From an uncultured Spirochaetales bacterium (lineage in GTDB: Bacteria; Spirochaetota; Spirochaetia; Sphaerochaetales; Sphaerochaetaceae), in the NCBI GenBank assembly GCA_902781545.1, contig CACZJR010000017.1:1-32736 (forward strand): a DNA stretch of 32,736 nucleotides. The letters are read 5' to 3'. Of this stretch, positions 24,535 through 31,830 are shown in pieces. The notes under the pieces are model-generated. The model saw only the letters and a list, made by a program, of their open reading frames with translations, did not search any database and was not told the DNA's origin. Every line of letters begins with the position of its first letter. Position 1 is the stretch's first letter. The position numbers and the translations under genes were made by a program.

Positions 24535-25578
24535 TCAGCCCCGCATGAGGTCTATGAAATCCTGCTTGATTGACTCGAACTGCGGGTCAACCAGCCCGAA
24601 GTCCTTCTCCTTGTAGTTCCAGAGCGCCCTTCCTATCCCGTATCTGTCAAAGGCGTTGTTTATGTCCCTGAGCCACAGGATCTTCGACTTGTTGTCCGCC
24701 TTGTCTATCACCCCGTACTCTCCGCAGTAGAGCGCGACATCATCCTTCTCTGCCTTTCTGATGGCAGGCTCGAAGATCCTCTCGAAGAAAAGCTCTCCCA
24801 TCTCAGTCAGCCCGTCCATGAAGACAGCTCCGTCTGTGTCCTTATAGATCTCCTCGTGCCTCTGCCTGTATTCGGCGACAGGACGCGGATAGCCGATGCG
24901 AAAATCAAGCGGCATGCTCTCCTGCCAGTATGCGCCCTGATGGGTGAACACAATCGGCTCATAGCAGTGGTAGTTGTAGACAATCCTCCCGTCCACCGGG
25001 ACATCCAAAAAGCCTACGGTCATGACGCTGTTGTAGAATACACCGCCCACAACAATGTAGCTTTCCGGAGCCATCGACCTGATGAGGGTGATGTATTTTC
25101 TCAGAATCTCATTCCAGGCATCTTTGACCTCAAAGAGCACGACCTCGTTCAAGGGCTCAAAGGCAACCTGCGAGGAGTACTTTCCAAAGCGCTCGGCTAT
25201 CTTCCCCCATAAAGCGAAGAACCTTTTTTGAAGAGCCTCATCATAGAAGAACCTGAGTCTGTCCATGTCCTTCTTCAGCGGGTCAAATGAGTAGCCGTAG
25301 CATTCATGAAGGTCTATCAGCATGTTCAGGTTGTAATTCTCACACCATTGCCTGCAATGTTCCAGATATTGAAAGCCACCCTCAATTATATTGCCGCACT
25401 CATCCTCCAGGACATTGTAATCAACAGGAACCCTCACATGATCAAAGCCCAGTGAGGCTATGTACTTTATATCTTCCTCTGTGATGAATGAATCAAAATG
25501 ATTTAAATCATACTCCTTGAACTGAGAGATCCACCCGCCGAGGTTAACCCCCCTCTGAAAGCCTGCAAATCTTTTCAT
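24535..25578 (-). CDS. Glycoside hydrolase family 5 (cellulase-like), cytoplasmic
   Basis: A 347-residue TIM-barrel glycosidase. The acid/base Glu145 is in AFEPLNE and the nucleophile Glu287 in LYCGEYGV. RGVNLGGWIS (9-18), DHVRVPVDYNVLEDE, LIDLHECYGYSF and NYHCYEPIVFTHQG are family-5 landmarks. It should hydrolyse a beta-glucan or beta-mannan type linkage. No signal peptide is present, so it probably acts on imported oligosaccharides. An AGGGGAT site precedes ATG 25578. It is divergent from the lipoprotein cluster across a 164-base spacer. Confidence 0.92.
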   Translation of the reverse strand: MKRFAGFQRGVNLGGWISQFKEYDLNHFDSFITEEDIKYIASLGFDHVRVPVDYNVLEDECGNIIEGGFQYLEHCRQWCENYNLNMLIDLHECYGYSFDPLKKDMDRLRFFYDEALQKRFFALWGKIAERFGKYSSQVAFEPLNEVVLFEVKDAWNEILRKYITLIRSMAPESYIVVGGVFYNSVMTVGFLDVPVDGRIVYNYHCYEPIVFTHQGAYWQESMPLDFRIGYPRPVAEYRQRHEEIYKDTDGAVFMDGLTEMGELFFERIFEPAIRKAEKDDVALYCGEYGVIDKADNKSKILWLRDINNAFDRYGIGRALWNYKEKDFGLVDPQFESIKQDFIDLMRG

Positions 25579-25655
25579 GCCATTATCCCCTGTTTAGAGG
25601 GTATCCCAACCTCAGTTTTGCAGATACTCCACAGATGATAAGTGCAAATTGGAAA

Positions 25656-25718
25656 AACAACAGAAAAAAATCAAAATTTCTTTCTCAAAGCTGAAATATT
25701 TCCTGCACTTTCCTCGTA
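25656..25718 (+). repeat. Dispersed two-part repeat, copy 2 (lipoprotein leader)
   Basis: 25656-25676 is a 21-base exact match to 1478-1498 on the same strand. 25691-25718 matches the complement of 1450-1477 at 26 of 28 positions. Here the two parts are separated by 14 bases, while in copy 1 they abut. The element ends directly before the AAAGGAGGG ribosome site at 25718-25726. Confidence 0.85.
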
Positions 25719-25742
25719 AAGGAGGGTACATGGAGGAAAAAC

Positions 25743-27746
25743 ATGAGGAAATCTTTATCAATGTTTCTTATCGTGGCTTTGGTCGCATTGCTTGTCTCCT
25801 GCTCGGAGAATCCGGGGACAACGACAATGAAGCTGATCCTGTCCACATCGTCTGACGGCACAAGCAGGACACTTCTGCCAAGTGACAGCACCCTGCTTGA
25901 TGTAACAAAGTACACCATCAGCGGAACAGGTCCGAACGGAAAGACATTCACGCTCAACACCGACAACAGCTCGGTGGAGATTGAAGGTCTTACCATAGGC
26001 GAATGGACCGTGACCGCAAAGGGTCTCAACAGGGAGGGAACCGAGCTTGTATCAGGGACAAGCACCTTCCGTCTGACGGCAACGGCATCGCCTCAGACGA
26101 TAATCCTGAACACACTTGTAGGCACAGGGACTTTCAGCTACGTGCTGGACTGGTCCCTCTGTGATGTCCTGCACCCGAGCATGGATGTGTTCCTGACCGG
26201 CCCTGACATGGATGCCGACGAGGTCCCGCTGGTGGCGACGCTGAACACCAGCACAAAGACAGCCACCATCTCAGAGACACTGGCATCGGGCTCCTACAAG
26301 GTGCGTGTGATTCTCAAGGACGGCGGCCAGCAGGTGGCAGGACTCGTGGAGGCGGTGAGGATATCAAACGGAACCAGCACTTCCGGGTCCCACACGTTTC
26401 ACTTCAGCGAGCTGGGGCCGTCGGTACTGACCTACTTCACAGATGCGACCGGCACCCCGATCAAGGGAACCCTGTCCGCACAGGGTAATCCCGAGACCTT
26501 CCTTGACGGGGTCCAGTACACCTATGTGTTCGCCTTCACAGAGCCTGAGAACGTCTCCACCGAAGGCCTTTCGATTGACTGGTACTTCGACGGCAACAAG
26601 GTCCAGGACACAACGCCCATCGACAGGACCGGAAGCTCAATCACCCTCGCACCGGAATGCGGCGTGCACAGGGTCGATGCCGTTGTCTACAACAAGATGC
26701 GCGGCAGCACAGGTTCTGCGGCTTACTCGTTCACAGTCGTGCCTGACGGGCAGGTCGGAGAGATGGCGCTACTCAACGCCCATGCCGGAAACGCAATCAG
26801 CACAATCAGCCAGGGCACATTCATATCAGCACTGCCTGATGACCTGTTCCTGATAGTCTCCCCTGCAAGTGCCAAGATGTATGTCTGCACCGTGGCCTCC
26901 AGGTCCCTGCAGGTCCTGAAGACCTATGAGGCGGCCAACTATCCGTGGCTTGGAAGCACAAAACATGTGTTCTCAGACCCGGAGATGGAGTACGTGATAC
27001 TGACAGACAACTACGGAGGCACGGAGAACTTCACAGCCCTGCGCTTCAACCAGAGCTCCAGGACACTGGAGCAGATTCCGGGAATGAGATTCGAGGGTGT
27101 GATTCCAGACTACGGCATTCCGTTCACGAACTTCACAGCTGCGGCCTTCAATCCGGCAAAGGACTACATCCTGCTTTCAGATGCAGGCATCTATGGCTTT
27201 GACTACATCCTGAAGATCAGCGGCAGCACCCTTGTCACCGCAGGAACCGTACAGAAGAAGAACAGCACCTACTACAACGTATCTGACATGGACTTCTCCA
27301 ATAACGGAAGATATGAGGCATCGGCAAGTGCCGCATCAGCCAAATTCGTGGCAGCCCTGACAACAGATGCAGGCAGTCTTGTCTCAATGTTCGAGTCAGA
27401 GGCTGCTCCCAGTGCGCTGACCAGAGTCCGGTATGTCAACAACCAGACCGTGGTGGCCGGCAATCCGACAGGACTCTACAGCTACAAAGTCAATGAGAGT
27501 GCCGCGTACATAAAGTACAAGTCAATCGGAATCTCAATGACAGATATCGCATCGGACGGAAGCAACTACTTCTATGTGGCGGACAACAGCAGACGGGTCG
27601 TCAGCTTCGAGGCCTCAGGCTATGAGATAGCGCAGCTTGGAAACACACAGCTTGAGTCTGACATCGTAAGGATCTGCCTCAGCGGCAAGTATCTTGCAGT
27701 CCTGACGTCCCAGAATGAGATTGCCCTCTTTGAGGTCATTGAATGA
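25743..27746 (+). CDS. Large lipoprotein of unknown function, C-terminal beta-propeller-like region
   Basis: A 667-residue lipoprotein with lipobox LLVSC (Cys20). The first 200 or so mature residues are threonine- and serine-rich beta domains (FTLNTDNSSVEIEGLTIGEWTVTAKGLN), followed by an Ig-like stretch (SIDWYFDGNKVQD...GVHRVDAVVYNK). From about residue 330 the sequence shows repeated beta-strand units ending near SNYFYVADNSRRVVSFEASGYEI and ISGKYLAVLTSQNEIALFEV-like segments, suggesting a beta-propeller; no family was recognised. The protein is probably displayed at the envelope. ATG 25743 has GGAGG at 25733-25737; a second ATG at 25730 with a stronger site opens a different 41-residue frame. 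The next gene starts eight bases after its stop. Confidence 0.85.
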   Translation: MRKSLSMFLIVALVALLVSCSENPGTTTMKLILSTSSDGTSRTLLPSDSTLLDVTKYTISGTGPNGKTFTLNTDNSSVEIEGLTIGEWTVTAKGLNREGTELVSGTSTFRLTATASPQTIILNTLVGTGTFSYVLDWSLCDVLHPSMDVFLTGPDMDADEVPLVATLNTSTKTATISETLASGSYKVRVILKDGGQQVAGLVEAVRISNGTSTSGSHTFHFSELGPSVLTYFTDATGTPIKGTLSAQGNPETFLDGVQYTYVFAFTEPENVSTEGLSIDWYFDGNKVQDTTPIDRTGSSITLAPECGVHRVDAVVYNKMRGSTGSAAYSFTVVPDGQVGEMALLNAHAGNAISTISQGTFISALPDDLFLIVSPASAKMYVCTVASRSLQVLKTYEAANYPWLGSTKHVFSDPEMEYVILTDNYGGTENFTALRFNQSSRTLEQIPGMRFEGVIPDYGIPFTNFTAAAFNPAKDYILLSDAGIYGFDYILKISGSTLVTAGTVQKKNSTYYNVSDMDFSNNGRYEASASAASAKFVAALTTDAGSLVSMFESEAAPSALTRVRYVNNQTVVAGNPTGLYSYKVNESAAYIKYKSIGISMTDIASDGSNYFYVADNSRRVVSFEASGYEIAQLGNTQLESDIVRICLSGKYLAVLTSQNEIALFEVIE

Positions 27747-27753
27747 GGCTGCC

Positions 27754-28275
27754 ATGAGAAAGGTCCTGATTGTGTTTGTATTGATCCTGCTTTGCGTGCT
27801 CTCGCAGGCATTTTGCATTGACAGGATGGGATTTGGGGCTGACGTGGCCAGCGTCCAGGACATCTTTCTCGGACACGGCAGCTTCCAGATTGACCTCGAT
27901 CTCAGAACGATGGTCTCAGATGAGTTTCAGATCCGAATTCCCATGGCACTGACCATGAATCAGGCCTCTTTTCTCTTTGAGTCCGGTGTTGCCCTGGTGT
28001 ATTATCCATGGCACACCGGACCGTTCATGGGACTTTCAGTCTTCCAGTTCGGTTTCTCAAAGGGAAGCGGGAACCTTGAGAACGTCATCAGCCTGAATGA
28101 GGTCACCGTTGGCTGGAGCTTTGAGTTCGGACCAGGGCTTTTCATCGAGCCCAGCATTGTGATCCGCGACCCCTCCGGCACGTTCTCGGATGAGTATTCA
28201 CGTATCAAGGGAGAGTTCCCCTGCTACACGACATTCAGAGCCCGGCTTCTGTTCGGGTGGTATTTTTGGAGGTAA
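27754..28275 (+). CDS. Small outer-membrane-barrel-like exported protein
   Basis: The start is ATG 27754, eight bases after the preceding stop, with TGAGG before it; a longer frame to 27715 is shadow. The 173-residue protein begins with a signal peptide (MRKVLIVFVLILLCVLSQAF, cleavage near 20-22). The mature part alternates short amphipathic strands (GSFQIDLDLRTMVSDEFQIRIPMALTM, GWSFEFGPGLFIEPSIVIRD) and ends FRARLLFGWYFWR, an aromatic-ended C-terminus of the kind recognised by outer-membrane assembly. The family is not recognised. Its place between two lipoprotein genes suggests a common envelope complex. Confidence 0.75.
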   Translation: MRKVLIVFVLILLCVLSQAFCIDRMGFGADVASVQDIFLGHGSFQIDLDLRTMVSDEFQIRIPMALTMNQASFLFESGVALVYYPWHTGPFMGLSVFQFGFSKGSGNLENVISLNEVTVGWSFEFGPGLFIEPSIVIRDPSGTFSDEYSRIKGEFPCYTTFRARLLFGWYFWR

Positions 28276-28277
28276 AC

Positions 28278-29156
28278 ATGTTTTCAGACAATAAACAGAG
28301 AAACCTGCTCAATCAGGCGGTGTGCCTGCTTGTCCTGCTGTGCTTTGTGGCCTGTAATGCAAACTACAAGCCGTCTTTCAAGCAGTCCATCACCGACTCG
28401 AGTCTAAGGTCCAGGGTATCGAGGGTAATCGATGCCCAGATGGACAACGTCAAGGATTATCTGGACGAGGACCTGAGGGCCCGGATAGATGGCTCTTCCA
28501 GAGCAGCAGGAAGGATGAGTGGCTCCGAGATTGTTGACATGACATTGTCCGAGTCCGGAGGAAAAGACTATCTGGATTTCTGCTATTCAGTTGACTTTGC
28601 CCAGACCACAAATGACGTGACGGAGGTCATGGACACCGCGAAATGCCTGCTTCCTGCGGATAAGTATCAGGAGCTGGTGGAGCTCACGGAGGATGTCGAG
28701 CGGCAGATCAACCTCAAGGGAGAGGAGATTGCCCGCGCGATTCCGCTCAACCAGCAGGCGGCCTTCTACAGGGACCTGAAGACCCTGGTCACCAGGGCCA
28801 TAGTGCTGCTGACCGCAGGAATCGTGTACGCCTGCATGCCCACAGTGATCTTCTGGGGAAAGATAAGCGCGGCATGCGCGATCTCTGTGGGTGCGGGACT
28901 TGTGGCGATCTCGATAATGTCGCTCTATGAGTACTTCCGCTTCGGGACCGGAGAGGGCCAGAGCTTCGAGGACTGGTTCAAGGGCCTGATAGAGGTCCCA
29001 AAGGCAGACTTTGCCCTGACCACCGCCATCACCGCTGTGGCGCAGGCGATGGGCGCAGGACCTGTGGTGACGGGAATCATCATCTGCGTCTTTGCCCTGT
29101 ACAACATAGTCGACCTGGCCAGGACCATGCTAAAGACATATAACTTCGATGCTTGA
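28278..29156 (+). CDS. Lipoprotein with hydrophobic C-terminal half; 3' end replaced by an insertion
   Basis: The start is ATG 28278 behind GGAGG; it lies two bases after the previous stop. The 292-residue product has a lipobox (CFVAC, Cys26), a charged helical region (about 35-165) and then three hydrophobic stretches (about 173-192, 197-217, 246-276), an odd mix for a lipoprotein. The sequence near its end, GII...FALYNIVDLARTML, occurs again at 29976-30034. There it continues EKATPAITDGRES and stop, presumably the original C-terminus. The current ending KTYNFDA is supplied by inserted DNA, so the protein has lost about eight residues and has a changed tail. No function is assigned. Confidence 0.75.
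   Translation: MFSDNKQRNLLNQAVCLLVLLCFVACNANYKPSFKQSITDSSLRSRVSRVIDAQMDNVKDYLDEDLRARIDGSSRAAGRMSGSEIVDMTLSESGGKDYLDFCYSVDFAQTTNDVTEVMDTAKCLLPADKYQELVELTEDVERQINLKGEEIARAIPLNQQAAFYRDLKTLVTRAIVLLTAGIVYACMPTVIFWGKISAACAISVGAGLVAISIMSLYEYFRFGTGEGQSFEDWFKGLIEVPKADFALTTAITAVAQAMGAGPVVTGIIICVFALYNIVDLARTMLKTYNFDA
29073..29131 (+). repeat. Direct repeat at left end of the inserted cassette
   Basis: Matches 29976-30034 at a constant offset of 903 bases (301 codons). 29091-29131 agrees at 40 of 41 positions; the upstream GGAATNATCA block agrees at nine of ten, with a diverged patch between. It encodes the end of the lipoprotein. Confidence 0.9.
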
Positions 29157-29181
29157 CAGTAGGGGATATATCCCCTACTAT
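29153..29181 (+). promoter_or_regulatory. Strong promoter of the DUF4160/DUF2442 cassette
   Basis: TTGACA (29153-29158, a perfect -35), 17-base spacer, TACTAT (29176-29181). The -35 overlaps the lipoprotein stop codon. A perfect palindrome fills the spacer and the first bases of the -10. Confidence 0.8.
29159..29178. promoter_or_regulatory. Perfect 20-bp palindromic operator
   Basis: GTAGGGGATA is followed directly by TATCCCCTAC, its exact complement. The site spans the promoter spacer into the -10 box, so a bound dimer would block RNA polymerase. The XRE-domain protein encoded second in the cassette is the obvious candidate repressor. Confidence 0.75.
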
Positions 29182-29209
29182 TACATCAGAAGGCTGTAAA
29201 GGAGCTCAT

Positions 29210-29464
29210 ATGCCTACAATCAGCCATTTTTATGGAATCATAATTGTGATGTATCTGCGGGACAAAGAGCATAATCCACCGCATATACACGCTATTACTT
29301 CACAGTTTGACTCTCCATTCAGTATTGAATCAGGAGAAATAATGGAAGGGGTGTTTCCCACGAAGGCGAAAGCCTTAGTCAAAGAGTTCATCCTGAAATA
29401 CAAGGGAGACCTCTTGGCAATGTGGCAAACCGGAAAATACAAGCGGCTTCCACCTCTCGAATAA
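29210..29464 (+). CDS. DUF4160 protein, candidate toxin-antitoxin component
   Basis: The start is ATG 29210, preceded by AAAGGAG. The 84-residue protein opens MPTISHFYGIIIVMYLRDKEHNPPHIHA, the hallmark N-terminus of DUF4160, and has the later SIESGEIMEGVFPTKAKALVKEF segment. DUF4160 genes very often precede DUF2442 genes, as here (17 bases apart), and the pair is suspected to be a toxin-antitoxin-like unit, though this is not established. The gene is more AT rich than the surrounding chromosome and lies within the repeat-flanked cassette, which indicates horizontal transfer. Confidence 0.85.
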   Translation: MPTISHFYGIIIVMYLRDKEHNPPHIHAITSQFDSPFSIESGEIMEGVFPTKAKALVKEFILKYKGDLLAMWQTGKYKRLPPLE

Positions 29465-29481
29465 TAGTCAGGAGATGATTC

Positions 29482-29982
29482 ATGTTTCATGAGGCAATTG
29501 ATTTGAAGTATCTGGACGGAACAAGACTCGCCGTAACATTCAGCGATGAAACCATTCGTGAATTTGACATGGCATCCATGTTTGACAGATATCCCCAGCT
29601 CAAGGCATTGACTGACAGGTCGTTATTCATTTCAGGCAAACTCAACCGCTATGGAATAGTCTGGAACGATGATCTCGATATAGAGACCGAGACCATTTTT
29701 GAGGATGGAATAATAATCGGTGTCAAAAAAGATGCCTACCATGGAGCTTCAGCCCATGCCGTCATGGAGGCCCGTTGCAATGCCGATTTAACCCAGAAGC
29801 AACTTGCAGATTTGACGGGGATAGACCAATCGGATATTTCGAAAATTGAGAGGGGCGTGGCGAACCCCTCTGTCTCAACGTTGGAACGGATTGCAAAAGC
29901 ACTCGGAGGAAAACTCAAGATTGAGATAACATGCACTCTACCGCCCGAGTATTTCCAATCATTGGAAACACGAGAGGAATAA
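29482..29982 (+). CDS. DUF2442 - XRE helix-turn-helix fusion protein
   Basis: A 166-residue protein. Residues 1 to about 83 match DUF2442 (AIDLKYLDGTRLAVTFSDETIREFDM...). Residues about 96-150 are an XRE/Cro-type DNA-binding domain (LTQKQLADLTGIDQSDISKIERGVANPSVSTLERIAKALGGKLKIEI). DUF2442 is usually a stand-alone small protein, so the fusion gives a likely autoregulatory antitoxin or repressor whose target would be the palindrome at 29159-29178. An AGGAGATG site precedes the start. Its last codons and stop (29976-29982) lie inside the right-hand direct repeat. Confidence 0.88.
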   Translation: MFHEAIDLKYLDGTRLAVTFSDETIREFDMASMFDRYPQLKALTDRSLFISGKLNRYGIVWNDDLDIETETIFEDGIIIGVKKDAYHGASAHAVMEARCNADLTQKQLADLTGIDQSDISKIERGVANPSVSTLERIAKALGGKLKIEITCTLPPEYFQSLETREE

Positions 29983-30077
29983 TCAGCGAGACTTTTGCCC
30001 TGTACAACATAGTCGACCTGGCAAGGACCATGCTTGAGAAAGCAACCCCTGCCATCACGGATGGCAGGGAATCCTAG
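29976..30077 (+). pseudogene. Stranded original 3' end of the lipoprotein gene
   Basis: In frame this reads GIISETFALYNIVDLARTML, then EKATPAITDGRES and TAG at 30075-30077, with no start of its own. Its first 20 codons match the end of the lipoprotein encoded at 28278-29156, at an offset of exactly 301 codons. It looks like the gene's own tail, pushed downstream by the cassette. An alternative is the remnant of a tandem paralogue. Confidence 0.7.
30047..30069 (+). repeat. Perfect 10-bp hairpin in the stranded gene end
   Basis: CCCTGCCATC (30047-30056) pairs perfectly with GATGGCAGGG (30060-30069) around the loop ACG. No T-run follows, so it is not a standard terminator. It is 13 bases beyond the right direct repeat. 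Confidence 0.75.
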
Positions 30078-30141
30078 ACAAAGTAATCAATAATTGGTAA
30101 CTTTAAGATGAACTATGTTGGTAATCAAGTGGAGGTTTATT

Positions 30142-30507
30142 ATGTTGGTTCACGTGAGTCTGCTCCATACTGAAGGATTCATAATTGAGGGTTCAGTCCC
30201 ACAAAATGTCATCGATTACCTCAAATCAGAGTTCGGACAGTTGAATGTCACTGTGGAGTCTGAAGATGACCTGGTCAATCCATTTGAAACCGATTGGTTC
30301 AAGGAATCCATGGACCGGCTTACCCCGGGATCAAACTTAAAATTCTACAGGAAACAGAGCAAGATGACACAGCAAGATCTGGCATATGTACTCGGAACCA
30401 CAAAACAGGCAATAAGTGCCATGGAGCATGATGTCAGGGCGATAAGCAAAAAGAAAGCAAAAGCCCTCGCAAATCTCTTCAGGACATCACCTGCCAGATT
30501 CCTTTGA
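30142..30507 (+). CDS. XRE-family transcriptional regulator / antitoxin-like protein
   Basis: The start is ATG 30142 with GGAGG nine bases before; an in-frame ATG at 30115 would add MLVIKWRFI and has no good ribosome site. The 121-residue protein has an N-terminal domain of about 60 residues with no recognised family and a C-terminal XRE helix-turn-helix (about 65-118: LKFYRKQSKMTQQDLAYVLGTTKQAISAMEHDVRAISKKKAKALANLF). This layout is typical of antitoxins, but no toxin gene adjoins it. TTGGTAA occurs at 30094-30100 and 30118-30124 upstream and could be its operator. It is AT rich like the cassette beside it. Confidence 0.8.
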   Translation: MLVHVSLLHTEGFIIEGSVPQNVIDYLKSEFGQLNVTVESEDDLVNPFETDWFKESMDRLTPGSNLKFYRKQSKMTQQDLAYVLGTTKQAISAMEHDVRAISKKKAKALANLFRTSPARFL

Positions 30508-30685
30508 TAAGTATCCTTCAAGTCTTTCTCTCTGAGTACGGATATATTGTGCCTGTACTAACTGTTTATAACCATTCACTGATTTCAAGAAACCCAGGAG
30601 ATTACCTGTCTGTCATCAATGCGGATACACTGAAATACAGATCTGAAACTGAAACCAAAGCAGTCAGAAAGAACTTCTCGCAAAA

Positions 30686-31210
30686 TTAAGTGCACAGCCC
30701 CTTCTCTTTCACAAACCGCCACAGTCTGGCCTGATCTTTCTCGGAAGCATATTGGATTCCTATCCGCGGAGTCGCCTCAAGGACAGGGGAAAATGAGTCA
30801 TCCTCAAGCCAGATCAGATCTGAATCCACGAATGAGACAGCGTTGAAAGAACGGTCTATCCCCATTGCCTTCGTGAGCCTCCCAGGGCCGGAGAAACCCT
30901 CAACACCGCGGATGAGCACAGCCTGCGGGCTATCCTTCTGGCCTGTGACTATGTTAAGAAGATTGTGCATCCCGTAGCAGAGATAGACATATGCCACTCC
31001 GCCCTGGCAATACATCACATCGGTGCGTGCAGTACGTCCCCTGTGGGCGTGACAGGCGGTGTCTTCCTCTCCCATGTAACACTCTGTCTCGGTGATCCTG
31101 AGCCTCATCACAGATCCATCCGGCTGGCGCACACAGAGAATCTTGCCGCAGATAGCCTTAGCGGCCTCATATGCATCCTGAAGATAGAAATCCCTGCCTA
31201 ACCTCTCCAT
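30686..31210 (-). CDS. mpg: Alkyladenine / 3-methyladenine DNA glycosylase (AAG/Mpg family)
   Basis: A 174-residue enzyme, a little shorter than many homologues. RITETECYMGEEDTACHAHRGRTART (38-62) contains the catalytic Glu43 and base-pocket Tyr45; VAYVYLCYGMHNLLNIVT and VLIRGVEGFSGPGRLTKAMGI are also characteristic. It removes alkylated and deaminated purines from DNA. A TTGAGC-17-TAGAAT promoter lies upstream. It converges with the XRE gene across 178 bases in which I see only a short, unsupported open frame. Confidence 0.93.
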   Translation of the reverse strand: MERLGRDFYLQDAYEAAKAICGKILCVRQPDGSVMRLRITETECYMGEEDTACHAHRGRTARTDVMYCQGGVAYVYLCYGMHNLLNIVTGQKDSPQAVLIRGVEGFSGPGRLTKAMGIDRSFNAVSFVDSDLIWLEDDSFSPVLEATPRIGIQYASEKDQARLWRFVKEKGLCT

Positions 31211-31236
31211 GATCCGTTCAGATTCTCCTTTTCCGA

Positions 31237-31265
31237 ATTCTACATCGCAAGACAGGACAGCTCAA
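31237..31265 (-). promoter_or_regulatory. Candidate mpg promoter
   Basis: On the minus strand TTGAGC (31260-31265), a 17-base spacer and TAGAAT (31237-31242), about 27 bases before the ATG at 31210. An AAGGAGA follows the -10. Confidence 0.55.
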
Positions 31266-31321
31266 CATTAATCATGAATGCCACCTAGCATTTAAGCCGC
31301 CAAACGGCTATCATCAGAACC

Positions 31322-31828
31322 ATGAAGACAATCGTCAGGATACTGATACTCGCGGAATTCGCCGCAATAGTGTTCATCCCGAGCGCATATCTTCCCAGAT
31401 GGGCGCTGATTCCTATGTTCGTCTCTATGGCAGGCCTTGTGGTGCTTTACTGGTTCGCCATGTTCTGGGTCAGCAAAAAGGATGTCGCAAGGATGCTGGG
31501 AAAAGAACCGGAGCATGACTTCTATGTGGGAAAGCTCCCTGCTGACACAAATGCCGACCTGACACGCGGAAGACTCTGCTTCACTGACGGGAAGATCATC
31601 CTTTTGCAGAGAACAGAGGACAAGATCCGCCGCCAGAGCCCATGCAAGGAAGCCTGGTCGAAAAAGATCTCAGAGATAACCTCTGTCGGATTCGGAAAGG
31701 TACTGCCTGCACGCAAGGGCTTCATCCTGTATTTCGGTGATGATGAGGTGAGCTTCACCTGTGCCAAGGCCGCAAAGGACAGGGCAATGATCTACACCGC
31801 ACTAGGATGGCCGGTACCAGAGCCATAA
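31322..31828 (+). CDS. Hypothetical protein with two N-terminal membrane segments
   Basis: A 168-residue protein. Two hydrophobic helices (about 5-23 and 28-50) are followed by a soluble domain of alternating strands (LTRGRLCFTDGKIILLQRTED, KISEITSVGFGKVLPARKGFILYFGDDEVSFTCAKAAKDRAMIYTAL) that resembles a PH-like fold. The family is not recognised. No good ribosome site precedes ATG 31322; an AGCCG/CGGCT mini-hairpin (31293-31307 region) lies just before it. The stop codon is two bases from that of the convergent NusG-family gene. Confidence 0.75.
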   Translation: MKTIVRILILAEFAAIVFIPSAYLPRWALIPMFVSMAGLVVLYWFAMFWVSKKDVARMLGKEPEHDFYVGKLPADTNADLTRGRLCFTDGKIILLQRTEDKIRRQSPCKEAWSKKISEITSVGFGKVLPARKGFILYFGDDEVSFTCAKAAKDRAMIYTALGWPVPEP

Positions 31829-31830
31829 TC

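Noticed and set aside
30504-30689. 61-codon frame after the XRE gene as a toxin partner
   Set aside because: TTG start, no ribosome site, no recognisable toxin features; kept only as a possible decayed gene.
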